29,500 nucleotides of DNA from Glandiceps talaboti (taxonomy: Eukaryota; Hemichordata; Enteropneusta; Spengelidae). Of the stretch, positions 1-17,396 are shown piece by piece; within the stretch, counting starts at the first letter, position 1; every line of letters starts with the position of its first letter. Made by a program: the position numbers and the translations under genes. The notes under the pieces were generated by a model. The model was not told the DNA's origin, searched no databases, and saw only the letters and a program-made list of their open reading frames with translations. The DNA lies in contig NC_135553.1 of NCBI RefSeq assembly GCF_964340395.1, forward strand, positions 14,453,001 through 14,482,500, written 5' to 3'.

Positions 1-3
1 AGT

Positions 4-2516
4 GTGTGTCTACTTGGAGGAAGGGGCTGGAGATTTCATAGTTCTCCTTTACCGTGTAGGACTTCTAGCACAAATGAATTCAAAAGTATTTATAGTTTAG
101 ACAAGTTATATCCAAACAGTTCTGGTGATTTCAACGTTCCATATTCACCTCATAGTTCTCAGGTATGTACCTCTGATGATATTGGGGGGGGGGGGGGGTA
201 TCATCAGATTAAAAAAATTGCATGGCAACATCATAATGTAAAAACATCATTTGATTTGTGTGGGTAAGAATGAGAAGATTTTGTCAGACATTTCTTCATT
301 TCTTCATTTGGAAAACTATTGATGGACGGTTCATATTTTTTTGTTTTCAATAAATTATATATTTATAAGATTTCAAATGGAAATTATTATAATAAAGAAA
401 TTAATAGTGTGTATTAATAAGCATAAAAACATGTTATTGGTTAAGTTGAAATACACATCATACTACACAAGCCAATATACTCTCTGAACTGCAAATATGG
501 ATTATATACCCTGTACCCTGGTCATTCTACATCATGACAGCCTACATCATTTCTTTGGTACTCAAAATATCAGTTATTATTAGTCCAAATCATCATTATA
601 TATCCAAATTTTTCTTAAATTATGCGTAAGGAGGTATAATTGGTTTATTCTCCAATATCCTTCATTCAGCCAGAAAATATCCAGACTTAAAGATTCTTCA
701 CTACTCATAATGACAAGGCCCCTTAGGTTACTTATATTTTTCTTGGCTGAATGTAGAAAATTATTGGGGCATAATATCTACTTTTATCACAATATGCATA
801 TTGTGGATTGATGGTACATGTTAAGGATTAATCAGCGCCCTAACTTTAAATTTTTGTTTAACTGAACTTGGTAGTTTTCTTGTGTACAAACAAATACCCC
901 TGGTAGAGAGAGGACAGAAATGTGTAAATTGTTATCTCTTGTTCACTACACAGGTCAGTTCAGATGACTTCACTGGACATATACCAGTAGGTGAGTTAAA
1001 GAATTTTGGTTGCAATATCAAACAGACATTGTTTGTAGACAGAGAGATAGTAAAATATAGTCATTCTACCCTCCACTGTCTATGATTCAACGATTGTAAC
1101 ATTCTGGGTGTGATAGTGTATGTTACACGCATGGCACCACCAACAACAACTGTATTTCACCATCTGACAAACAGAGATACTTTTTATTTAGACACACAAG
1201 AAGTTGTTATTATTATTGTTTTTCCTCAAAAGTACAGCATTCAGTGTAAAGTCAGCCTGTGTATATTTGGATTATTCTAAAGCTTTCCAACCATCCTAAG
1301 TAACCGTCAAAATGTCCTCAGATTTTGTCTTGTTCTTCTTCTTCAGATAAACTGACAATAAAGTACAGTCGTAGTAGTGGACCAGGAGGACAGAATGTTA
1401 ATAAAGGTAAGAATATCATCAGTTTTTGATAAAGAAATATGCAAAATATGCAAAATATGCAAAATGATCATGACTGTTGTAGTGATCTGACTACAGAGAC
1501 TTTGAGTCCTAGCTCTATGAATAAAGAAAGTGAGGTGAGAATTTTCAAATTCACACAGCATTACACCCACATTGATGGTCATCTTCAGCAATGTTGAAGA
1601 CATACATGTAGTATGGGTTGGCCTTGATGTATAATGAATTATGTCATCAACTTGTTGTGAGTTTTTTCAAATAACAAGTGATTGTTATACTTCAGTAAAT
1701 AGAGTACTCTACTAGTACGTTTTACTATGCAGCACAAAAATTGCACCCCCCCCCCCCCGGCCATGTATAAACACAGCTTATGCTTGACTAAATTTTTAAC
1801 CAAATGCACACAACAAACCTTTGATAAGCCGAGAGCTTTCGACTGCAGTCAGTCACTCCATGATAGAGGGCGCTGTTTATACAGCTTATTTTTGTAGCAG
1901 TCAATTAAAGAAAATTTTTTTTTGTCAAAGTATATCAATACACTGAGAGAATCTGAATACCTTGTTATCCTCTTAGCATGCAGAGATTTAAGACAATATG
2001 CATTTCTCCTTTGACATGCTTTTTGTCATTTTTTCCACAATTTTCAGTAAATTCAAAAGTTGATGTAAGGTTTAATGTACAAACAGCAGAATGGATTCCT
2101 GAAGGTACAAGAACAAAAATGTTAGAAAAGGTAAGTTTACTTTCTGTTTTTGTGGCAAATTTTATTTTTTTTAATGCAGTATATTATACAATACACAATA
2201 ACTACCAAGTTTAAAATAAAAGGTTCATGGGTTTTAATTTGTGCATATCTTTTGTTTAGAATCCTCTGTCAATTGACATGTTTTGTCTGTGTTATTTATT
2301 CGTACATCAGTTGTTATTTACTTACTTTCAGTAGGTATTTGAATTATTTCATTCAACAAATTAGAAAAAGAGACGAAGATTGAAGACTTAAATAAGCTGA
2401 TGGATTTATTGAAAAAATGTACAGTAAAATAATCTATCAATGCATGTGTACTCTTCTACACACAACACACATACAGACTAACAGATGGAAATATGTACAT
2501 ACATACATACATACAT

Positions 2517-2566
<50 letters not shown>

Positions 2567-3076
2567 GCACAAGCACAAGCATTGACTTAATTTTTCATAC
2601 TTTTTCATTCACCAGTTTAAAACAAAGATAAATGCCAAAGGAGAGCTGATAATAACATCAGACACTACAAGAGCTCAGATTAAGAATTTATCAGAATGTT
2701 TACAGAAATTAAGAGATATGATATCAGAGGCTGATAGGAAACCAACACCGATATCAGCAGAAGACAAAGCTGCATTTAGAATGAGGTAACTAGGAGTACT
2801 TTGGTTGTTAATTTTTTTTTGTTCTAGAGTTTTTTAGATGAATATGTGTAAACAAAAAATCGTGGAAATTGACCCATGAGGGTGCCACATGACAGCATAC
2901 TTTACAGACTAATTTCCTCCTCTTTGTTATCAGAATTCTAGGATTAAACAAAAATATTAACTTATGATCTTTGATTTCTTGTTTTCTGTAGAGTAGAGAG
3001 GTTTCATAGAGAAAGACTAAGGCAGAAGAAGAATCACTCAATCAAAAAAGAAGGCAGAAGTGTTTATGTAGAATAA
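4..3076 (+). CDS. MRPL58: MRPL58/ICT1 mitoribosomal peptidyl-tRNA hydrolase (six exons, 5' end cut)
   Basis: Seen: exons 4-162, 954-990, 1347-1406, 2048-2130, 2616-2785 and 2992-3076 (stop TAA 3074-3076) join in one frame through GT-AG introns with matching phases and give 197 codons, close to the human protein of about 206 residues. Exon 1 carries the family string EFKSIYSLDKLYP. Exon 3 carries SSGPGGQNVNK, the catalytic GGQ motif of class I release factors. Exon 5 has LRDMISEAD and exon 6 has RERLRQKKNHS, the basic C-terminal tail that reaches into the ribosome. Family knowledge: ICT1 is an integral large-subunit protein of the mitochondrial ribosome that hydrolyses peptidyl-tRNA on stalled ribosomes. 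The residues before EFKSIY look like part of a mitochondrial targeting peptide. The ATG is not in the window, so the first listed base is only an open frame. Introns hold only simple repeats and one MITE. Confidence 0.94.
645..775. mobile_element. Small TIR element, family A copy 1 (in MRPL58 intron 1)
   Basis: Imperfect inverted repeat. The left side reads CTCCAATATCCTTCATTCAG then CCAGAAAATAT. The right side, reverse-complemented, reads CCCCAATAATTTTCTACATT then CAGCCAAGAAAAATAT. The inner part contains GCCCCTTAGG. Similar sequence lies at about 12983-13092 and 21955-22030, so this is a dispersed family of about 110-130 bp. No clear target duplication is visible. The class is unknown; a non-autonomous DNA transposon is likely. 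Confidence 0.5.
1437..1467. repeat. Short tandem repeat, AAAATATGC unit
   Basis: About three copies of a 9-base unit (AAAATATGC) lie in intron 3 of MRPL58, just after exon 3. No functional sign. Confidence 0.7.
2495..2565. repeat. Compound microsatellite (ACAT)n(AC)n
   Basis: An uninterrupted run of ACAT units passes into AC units, in MRPL58 intron 4 about 50 bp before exon 5. Confidence 0.95.
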
Positions 3077-3196
3077 CATATCTTAATAGAATCGGTTTAG
3101 GACTTTTATACTTATTGGGAACTTTGTTTTTGTATGCGATTGTCATTCTCTGCAGTAATCAACTGTTTGTATTTACAGCTTATAAAGCAAAGGTTC

Positions 3197-3611
3197 GTCG
3201 AAAGACTGTGTGTACCATACACATTTTATGTTCCCCAAGAACACTTTAGATAGATAAGAAACAGGCTTCCCTCAGACCACTCACTACAAATATAAACAAC
3301 ACCACACTCATGCTGACAAGCAGGCACTGAATGTGTATACACATATCACCACAGGAAACCATGCAAGTAGACTCAAATTCTTGCTATTATGTATTTGTAT
3401 GTGTCAAAATTTTGACACATACAAATTGATAATAGCAAGAATAGCTTGTTTGTTCCAAGGATGTTGTGTGTGTCTGTGTATCCGTTGGGGTTGGATGGTA
3501 TTGTTTATATTAAATTTTGTGGTGAGTGGTCTGTGGGAAGCCTGTTTCTTATCTATCTAAATTGGTCTTGGGGAACATAAAATGTGCTAGACACACACAG
3601 TCTTTTGGCAA
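3197..3611. mobile_element. Fold-back element downstream of MRPL58
   Basis: The left arm (about 3197-3300) and right arm (about 3502-3611) are reverse complements with scattered differences; for example ACATTTTATGTTCCCCAAGA on the left faces TCTTGGGGAACATAAAATGT on the right, and both share a GATAGATAAGAAACAGGCTT block in opposite orientation. The centre is also palindromic (about 3380-3443, apex in CAAAATTTTG), so the whole 415 bp can fold into one hairpin. This fits a MITE or fold-back transposon. It starts 120 bp after the MRPL58 stop codon and precedes the first AATAAA. Confidence 0.75.
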
Positions 3612-3716
3612 ACGTGCATTTCTAAGTTGTATCCCTCCGTAGTAGCATCATTTGTGGGCTGCTTTGTCTTTTACAACTGCCAAATTGTGTAATATGATAA
3701 ACATATTATTAGTATA

Positions 3717-3722
3717 AATAAA
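3717..3722 (+). terminator. AATAAA, candidate poly(A) signal of MRPL58
   Basis: First perfect plus-strand AATAAA after the MRPL58 stop codon at 3076. A second lies at 3898-3903. If the first is used, the 3'UTR is about 650 nt and includes the fold-back element. No cleavage-site evidence is available. Confidence 0.35.
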
Positions 3723-4593
3723 GTAATTCAAAGATTGAAAAGAGATGACAAAAAATGTTTTCTTTTTTGGATATTTTCATCCATTTTTATTTCGCCATGG
3801 AGAAGTAAAACTGAGATGTCGAATGCTGTAGTTTTGGTCAGTCTGTTTTGGTTACATATTAGTCCACAACAGGCAATGGGGAATATGTTGATAATTGAAT
3901 AAAACTTATAGAACCTGAAGCAAATACCTTTTATTTCTTGCTGTTGAATGAGCACAATTCTAAATTTCTAAGTTGTATGCCAAAATCAAACTATATTAGA
4001 CCAAAGACTAAGAAAGTAATTGAAGTAAATGCAACTGAAGATCCACCGAATCATGAATGTCATATGCTCAAACAATCATTGACAGAAACTGTCTCCTTTT
4101 TATACCAACATCAAAACGTTAAGGCTCCTTTGGAAAAATGCTCTACTTGGTACAAATGCAAATCAACATTCCCCATGCTATCTGCTCTATTAATTGGTTT
4201 TACCAATTAACATGAGTTTCACGTGCTCAAATTTCGGTGTCATGTCACCCCCCACCCCCCCCGTCCGTATACAATCTGTTACTATTAGTTTCAATATATC
4301 GTATACTGAATATGATCGGTGGTGGCGTTCTGTTAAGCTCCATTCCAACAACAGAGGAAAAAAACGAATCAATATAATTCACGTGTGACATTAATAACAC
4401 GGACAGCTTACATTGCCATCATCAAAATTTTCTGAATCCGTAGAATGAAAGTGTGGGACGCGCGCAGTCAGCGTTCACGGTGAAGTTGCTCTGCCTCGCT
4501 CTGTTCTACGTAATGTTTTTGTTACTAAGCAACCAGCAGTGCGCGTCTTCTGATTCGATATATGACAAACGCGATTCATTTGTCACTCAAAGA
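3723..4593. other. Intergenic region between MRPL58 and the kinase gene
   Basis: No exon with coherent splice phase was found. The stretch holds a second AATAAA (3898-3903), a C-rich run near 4247-4262, and from about 4440 a locally more GC-rich, CpG-containing segment that probably is the upstream part of the kinase promoter. Confidence 0.5.
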
Positions 4594-4601
4594 TGACGTC
4601 A
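4594..4601 (+). promoter_or_regulatory. Perfect palindromic CRE (TGACGTCA)
   Basis: The exact 8-bp cAMP response element lies 90 bp upstream of the kinase ATG. Family knowledge: CREB/CREM/ATF dimers bind this site, and testis CREM drives many spermatid genes in mammals. An 8-mer can occur by chance, but its promoter-proximal place before a testis-type kinase is suggestive. Confidence 0.5.
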
Positions 4602-4690
4602 TGCCATTATTGTGTCGCCACTTCTTCGGTGCAAGTCTGACAACTTTAGTAGTACTAGTAGTCGGCATTTAGTTGCCATAGGTCGCCATC

Positions 4691-11049
<6,359 letters not shown>

Positions 11050-11099
11050 AACAAATTAAATGTTGTTGACAATTCCATACGTATTCTACGGTTGCATCC

Positions 11100-11105
11100 A
11101 ATAAA
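11100..11105 (+). terminator. AATAAA, candidate poly(A) signal of the kinase gene
   Basis: Perfect hexamer 51 bp after the stop codon. Another AATAAA overlaps the stop codon itself (11045-11050) but is too early to be likely. Confidence 0.55.
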
Positions 11106-11150
11106 ATCAAATCGCATAACTAAAATTTTCACGGTTCTGCTTTCTTAATA

Positions 11151-11440
11151 GGGAAGATGGGGTATGTAGCATGTTTATCTTCTCGTTTATCTGTCTCTCC
11201 TTTTCCTCCCATCTTCTTTCTATTGGATTCTAGGTAAACAAGGTTCCCAACTTCTCTACACATTTGGCATGTTCTCTGAAATCGTGAACAAGTGCCACCG
11301 CGCTGCCGCCATGACTGTAGATGATGTCAACAGACCAAACACTTGCTTATCATCACTGTTCATCACTAAATCATCACAAAATATACAGGGTGGACGAAAA
11401 TTATTTTTAGCTGTAGGAGCTGAAAATTTGGGTCGGTCTT
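11151..11440 (+). other. Possible alternative 3' exon of the kinase gene
   Basis: A good donor (GATGGG then GTATGT, about 11161) is followed by a long pyrimidine tract ending in TTCTAG (acceptor at 11232-11233). After the acceptor one frame stays open for about 68 codons (contains TFGMFSEIVNKCHRAAAM) and ends in TAG near 11440. No homology is recognised and the constitutive stop lies at 11049, so this could be a 3'UTR exon, an alternative tail or chance. Confidence 0.25.
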
Positions 11441-11756
11441 AGCGAGAATTAGAGAAAAAATAGGGTGACCCTAAGTAAGCACACAGCAAAATGCTTGAAG
11501 ACTGTAATTCACATTTTATTGAGAAACAATTTTGATGTACATCGATATTGTAACTGTTTCAGAAAAGTAACTGGGATAGCTGTCATGTGCAAGTGAAGCT
11601 ATATATTGTCAACAGTAAAATGCAAGAAAAATTAGTACTTTTTAAAACTGTGAGACGCTCTCATATTCTATCAATCTAACGATATGGAAATCATAATCAT
11701 AAAAAAATTCATTTCCTGCCATAACATTCACTGGGCATGTAATATAAATATGACCC

Positions 11757-11893
11757 CCCCAAAAAAAAAAAATAAAAATAAAAAAAATAAAAAAAATAAA
11801 TAAATAAAAAATAAAAAATAAATAAAAAAATAAAAAAAATAAAAAAATAAATAAGAAAATAAATAAAAATAAATAAATAAATAAATAAAAAAT
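11757..11893. repeat. A-rich low-complexity tract (A2-7 T units)
   Basis: About 137 bp made only of A runs interrupted by single T. It lies between the two convergent genes. Translated frames of the other strand give only Phe/Tyr/Leu/Ile and are not genes. Confidence 0.95.
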
Positions 11894-12666
11894 AGGCATT
11901 CAAACCTTTACATCAGGTAGTCATCCACCTTATTCATGTAGGGAGGATTATCATTCAATCCTCAGATACAATGCCACATATGTGGTGTCAATATAATAAA
12001 TGCTGAGATATCACCAATGTTAATAGCTTCCAAATAAACAAACATTGAAAAAATTATATTACAATAGTTTTATGCAATATGACATTTGACCTGTTCAAAC
12101 TATATGAAAACTGATCATAGATATTAGAACTCAATATCCTCAATACTAGAAGTAAAGAATGACATCACATTCAAACATTCAAGTAAAAAACCTGAAAGTG
12201 TTCAAACATACATGTGGTGATAGTGTAAAAAAGTGCAATTTAAAAGTATCAAATTCATTGTAATTGATGGCTATCAGATAATACAATACCACGGAGATTT
12301 AAAAACCTTCACTCACATAAAAAATAGTTTCCAAGTGTGACAGGTTATAAAAATAAAGTTACTTGCAAAAGCTATATTCAAATCTGTATTAAATTAAAGT
12401 ACTCTTCAAATGTGACAGAAAAGTAAAGTTAATCTTCAAATTCATTGAAATTATTCACCAAATATCAACTGACTATTATTTGTGACTTCAACTTTGGTCT
12501 AGAAATCTGTAAAATGTCTATATTTCATGTTGGCTAGTAACAGATTTTACAAATTATGAATAAATGTATTTGATTTTCAGTTTCTCGGCCAATAAATGTA
12601 TTTGATTTTCAGTTTCTCGGCCAATGAAAATATGTATTTATCACCTATTAAAACTTACCACTACAA
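11894..12666. other. Intergenic or 3'UTR sequence between convergent genes
   Basis: AT-rich, no coding signal. Contains an exact 32-bp tandem duplication at 12561-12624. Confidence 0.6.
12561..12624. repeat. Exact tandem duplication, 32-bp unit
   Basis: Two identical 32-bp copies (12561-12592 and 12593-12624), each containing GATTTTCAGTTTCTCGGCC. No third copy. It looks like a recent slip or duplication. Confidence 0.95.
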
Positions 12667-12672
12667 TTTATT
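12667..12672 (-). terminator. AATAAA (minus strand), candidate poly(A) signal of the bHLH-HMG gene
   Basis: TTTATT on the plus strand, the first perfect minus-strand signal noticed after the stop at 13403. Its use would give a 3'UTR of about 730 nt containing an ATGT microsatellite and a family A element. Confidence 0.35.
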
Positions 12673-12982
12673 TAGCATTTCTAATTTGAAAAACTAATAA
12701 CTTGGAACACTGAAACATCTACTTGTGAATGTTATCAAATTACAACAAACTAAACAAGTTAAGATATATCTACATAGTAATACATAAATGATTCCATTGC
12801 TTGAAAAGATTATACATGTATTTAGTACAGGACATGACAGAACAATAGGAAATTTGATGAAATATTCAACTACTTAACCTTACAATTACAAGTCAGTTCA
12901 TGAAACCTCCATACACAATATTTTGATAAAAATTTCAATTCAGCGCTGGAATACTTTAGATATTTTTCCCTAATATAAATTT

Positions 12983-13092
12983 TTCATTCAGCTAAGAAAA
13001 TACTTACGGCCTAAGGGCCATTTGAATGAAGGCCAAGACAAGACATGACATGACAACACCCTTAGGCCACGAGTATTTTCCAGATGAATGAA
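12983..13092. mobile_element. Small TIR element, family A copy 2
   Basis: Left end TTCATTCAGCTAAGAAAATA, followed by CTTACGGCCTAAGGG. The right end, reverse-complemented, reads TCATTCATCTGGAAAATACT, followed by CGTGGCCTAAGGG. The hairpin is about 110 bp, in the likely 3'UTR of the bHLH-HMG gene (minus strand). Confidence 0.6.
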
Positions 13093-13220
13093 AAAAAAAT
13101 GATGCCCCCAATTCCATGGAAAATATTTTGAGCAGCGTAAAAACAATGATATTGATGTGATGTTGAATGGCTAGGGTTTCTATACCATATTTTTTTGCTT
13201 CAAGCACATTCAACATGATT

Positions 13221-13244
13221 TGTATGTGTGTATGTATGTATGTA

Positions 13245-13281
<37 letters not shown>

Positions 13282-13358
13282 ATGTTATGTGTGTGTATGT
13301 ATGTGTGTGTGTATGTATGTATGTATGTATGTATGTATGTATGTATGTATGTATGTAT
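13221..13358. repeat. (ATGT)n/(TG)n microsatellite
   Basis: About 138 bp of TATG and TG units, in the likely 3'UTR of the bHLH-HMG gene. Open frames across it (VCMYVCMYV and the like) are artefacts. Confidence 0.95.
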
Positions 13359-13402
13359 TAGATTTTCAATCCAAATTAAACAGAACATGTTATTTTTTCA
13401 AC

Positions 13403-15779
13403 TTATTCAATTCCTTCTTTTGATTTCTGTTGATCCATAATGATTGTATCTCGTTCACGTCTAGTCTTCTCATTCAGTTCTCGTGCTTCTTGACTGCAAT
13501 CAATAACATTACATCATTACACCGGATTGAACAGAGGATACACCTAAGGGACATCGATCACACAATGTCACATAAGCTCAATAAATGACCTTCGTTTGTT
13601 TCGTAGGGAAGAGGATCTGGTGTCAATGCAATTGCTGAACTTCATTTCACACTTTTAACCATTTTTTAAAACTGTCATGCCTTCAACGATAACAGCATTT
13701 GTATTTACTACTGAGATGTTGATAAGTTGATGTGATACACAGTGCTGGGTTTCTGGTAGTATTTTAATGTGTTTACCATCATGTTTTTACACAACATCAA
13801 TCGTAGTGGTGTGACCGCTACAGTTTTCATCATGGTTTACGTCATATATAAATGTGTCAATGTCGCACTTATGATCATATGTTTAGGGGAGAGGAAGGGG
13901 TTTTGTCCTAAATGAACAAGTTTGTTCATTGAGCTTGTGCAACATTGTGCGATCATCCCTAAGTAATGAAAGTCTTAAATATTTGCTGGTCCTTTGTTCA
14001 AGAAAACTCCCAACAAATTCTCAATTTAATTAATTTAAAAAGAAAAAGGAGCATCAGTAATTCTTTAAATACAGAACAAAATGATGCAAAATAATACCCA
14101 TACATGTATTATACTACAAAATGGCTACTGATACTTTTAAAATTGGATTTACAATTCCAAAACAAAATGTACATTCCCTAAGATGTTGCGGAAGTTGTGC
14201 ATGCCAAGGGTAATAATTGTACCAATGCTTTGAGAATGGGCATGGGAAAGTACTATTAAAAGGTTGCATTATAGATGCTATTACCTATATTGTCGTTTAT
14301 CTTCGTCTGGCAATTCTCGCCATGCATTACCCAGTGCTTTGGTCACTTCCCTACCTATCAGATGGGGGTGTTCCCTGCAATTAAGTGTAAACACATATCT
14401 CTTAGTACAGTTATGAAAGTACACATTCTATATGACCTTGTGGTTCTTATATTGGGCACTATAATTCTTTCCTTACATATTGAAATATTCGGAATAATTT
14501 TCTATCATTCAAATAGTTTTCAATCACCTTGCATGAACTTGCACCAAGGTAGGCATTCCGACATTTTGTTGGGTACGAGAATCAAAGAACACCACTCTTG
14601 GTATACCCAAGCCTCCTTGTGAACATTCAAGCACCTGTATTGTGCTGTGTTGATATCAATTTGCTGCTACCTAATGACTGTTTAAGTATATATGTACTGT
14701 GAACTGAAAAAGAGACAAGTTAAAATACACTTGTTGTTATTTGTTCATTCTACTAATTGTCTATTAGCAAACTTCAATACATCATCAACAGGAACGGCAA
14801 AGAGGTGATTAGTTTTTTATTATTAATATATTGCTAAAAAAAAACTAAATCAAATTAGCTTATACATGTATAATGATTTATATAATGATTTAAATCAAAA
14901 GTTAAGTGGCATCGGCATCAGAATAGAAAGAGTGCTATACACTTGTACCACATGATGTTGCATAATCTTACATGCTTCCTTTTGTATTGTGATATAAACT
15001 CAAGTAAACTTACATCTTATACTGTTGGTAATGTAATCTTGTGTAGAGTTGATAACCATTTATCCATGATTTTGGTGGTGGTAGTGGTGATGACAAAGAC
15101 ATCTGACAACCGTCTTCTGGTTCTTTCACAAAAGATGTAACATTGCTACATAAACTACAATTTCTACTTTCACAATCATGTAATGTTGATAACCTGTGAT
15201 ACTCGCCTGGTTGTCTTTGTACATTTTTGCGCTGTAAAAAAAAATCAAGTAAATATTTATTATAATTTAATACTGTAGTATATGTGGTTTTAATTAATAG
15301 TTTAAATACGATCGATTGATTTATTCGAATACTCAATTTCATTCTGAAACAAAATACATAATATATCCTCTATTTTAGAATACATGAAAACACTTTGAAG
15401 GAGTTGTGGCAGTCAAATGGTTAGTGATGTTGAAATGGTTAGAGGGGGTGGGTGGCCAGTAATCTGTACATTGCTGGTAGTGGAGTCAAGACGTTCAAAT
15501 AGTTAGAGGGGTGGGTGGCCAGTAATCTGTACATTGCTGGTTATGAAGTCATGATGTTCATACGGTTAGAGGGGGTGGGTGGTCAGTAATCTGTACATTG
15601 CTGGTTGTGGAGTCATGATGTTCAAATGGTTAGAGGGGGTGGGTGGTCAGTAATTTGTACATCGCTGGTTGTGGAGTCATGATGTTCATATGGTTAGAGG
15701 GGGTGGGTGGCCAGTAATCTGTACATTGCTGGTTGTGGAATCATGATGTTCATACCGTTGGAGGGGGTGGGTGGTCAGT

Positions 15780-15813
<34 letters not shown>

Positions 15814-17090
15814 TATACAGTTCAGCATTCATTCTGTATTCAGCTAATATTGAATCATGTGTCATGTAGCCTTACCTTCAGCTGTTTGTTGGATGACTTT
15901 AGCAGACCAGGAAGAGTTTGTCTCTTACTCTGTCCATCACCTACATTGTTGTTGTTTGTTGACAAAGAATTGTGCTTCTTTCCATCTTGTTTATTTACCA
16001 TGGCTTTAAGTACTTGAGATGACCCAATACCAGTAGTTGATGCTTTGGAGTCTAAACTCAACTTGCTTCCATTTGGTGAAAGGATGCTGAGTGAGTAGGT
16101 ATGCTCAAATGGAAATGTATGATTGGATGTGGGAGAGAAAACACCTGATGAAGCAGCTGAATCAGAGAAAGTTGCTATGGTAGATGGTACGGATCCACTG
16201 ATTGGTGACATAGAGACCTGAGACGAAGTCTGAGGTAGGGGAGGTATGTCTGACAGCAATGGATCATCCTTGGAAAGTAGCTGGTGATTCCCGGATAGTG
16301 GTAGTTCAGTACTGGTCAGTGACGTTAACTTGTTTCCATGCCATGGTGAAAATGTATCCTGCCAATGAACACAACAAATGGAACTATATAATAATAATGA
16401 CTCGGTATTTACAAAAAAAATAATCAAAACAAACACATGCATTAAAATTAAAAGAACCAACAGACTTTTGTTGAATAATTTGAGCATTGAGACTTTCGCA
16501 ATGTCAGATAAATTGAACAACAAATAAATAGTTCTGCAGAAACATTACGTTACAAAACATATTTCATACCTTTTCAGGGATGCTGTTCATGTTTACTGTA
16601 TCTGTGGAAATACTCGGTACTACACTATCATCCAATACTTCTTGCTTAATGACTATACCAGCATTTTCAGAATCTGAACCTAGAAACTGTTTCTCTGCTA
16701 ATAATTCTTCTTCTTCTTCCTGTTCATCATGGATATTCATTTCATCAATCAGTTCCTCTAATATCTCAGGGGTAATCATGTGTAATTCTCTGCCAGGTAC
16801 AGTCTGCTGACCATGTTTCTCTGTGTTGAAGATTCAATGCACAACTATGAGAGAGGCCTATGATGCATGAGAGCCACTGCGGCATACTCAGGCTATTTGC
16901 TATTTGAGTGTTTAAGATGTTCTCTGCAATAGTACTTTCACAAACATAGTGAGTGAAAGAGTAGAAACAAACACTATAAGCACAACATACTGCAAATACT
17001 CTCAGGGTACCAACACCAACACTCTCAAGTCATTTGTTACCATGATAACATAACTTACAGTTTTTAATCAAAACAGTAAATTTTATAAAA

Positions 17091-17147
<57 letters not shown>

Positions 17148-17322
17148 TTGGTAGTACTGGAACTCTTTCTTGGGTGTAACTCGGAGTTTCACGAGTGTCT
17201 GATGATCGCAATATGCGTGAAACTCCGAGTTACACCCAAGAAAGAGTTCCAGTACTACCAAAACTATTACGCTCTGCCACTGCGGTATAGAGCACTGTCT
17301 TAGCAGATTGATACTCACCGAG

Positions 17323-17396
<74 letters not shown>

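Noticed and set aside
1850-1885. GATAGAGGGCGCTGTTTATA as a transposon end
   Set aside because: A short motif frequent in marine invertebrate DNA; no inverted partner nearby.
11642-11903. Phe/Tyr/Leu-rich minus-strand frames that look like membrane proteins
   Set aside because: Translations of an A-rich low-complexity tract.
14560-14620. Minus-strand IPRVVFFDSRTQQNVGMP segment as an extra exon of the bHLH-HMG gene
   Set aside because: It is protein-like, but no acceptor/donor pair in phase was found, and inserting it would break the HMG box. It may be a repeat relic.
14275-14622. 115-codon plus-strand frame
   Set aside because: It overlaps the antisense HMG-box exon 14374-14285 and is intron beyond it.
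15437-15779. Regular direct repeats as a CRISPR array
   Set aside because: Units are contiguous 63-64-bp copies without unique spacers, in an animal intron; it is a minisatellite.
15855-16523. 222-codon frame as an independent secreted or membrane protein (hydrophobic start)
   Set aside because: The hydrophobic start is intron sequence. Only the part after the CAG acceptor (16358-15876) is exon of the bHLH-HMG gene.
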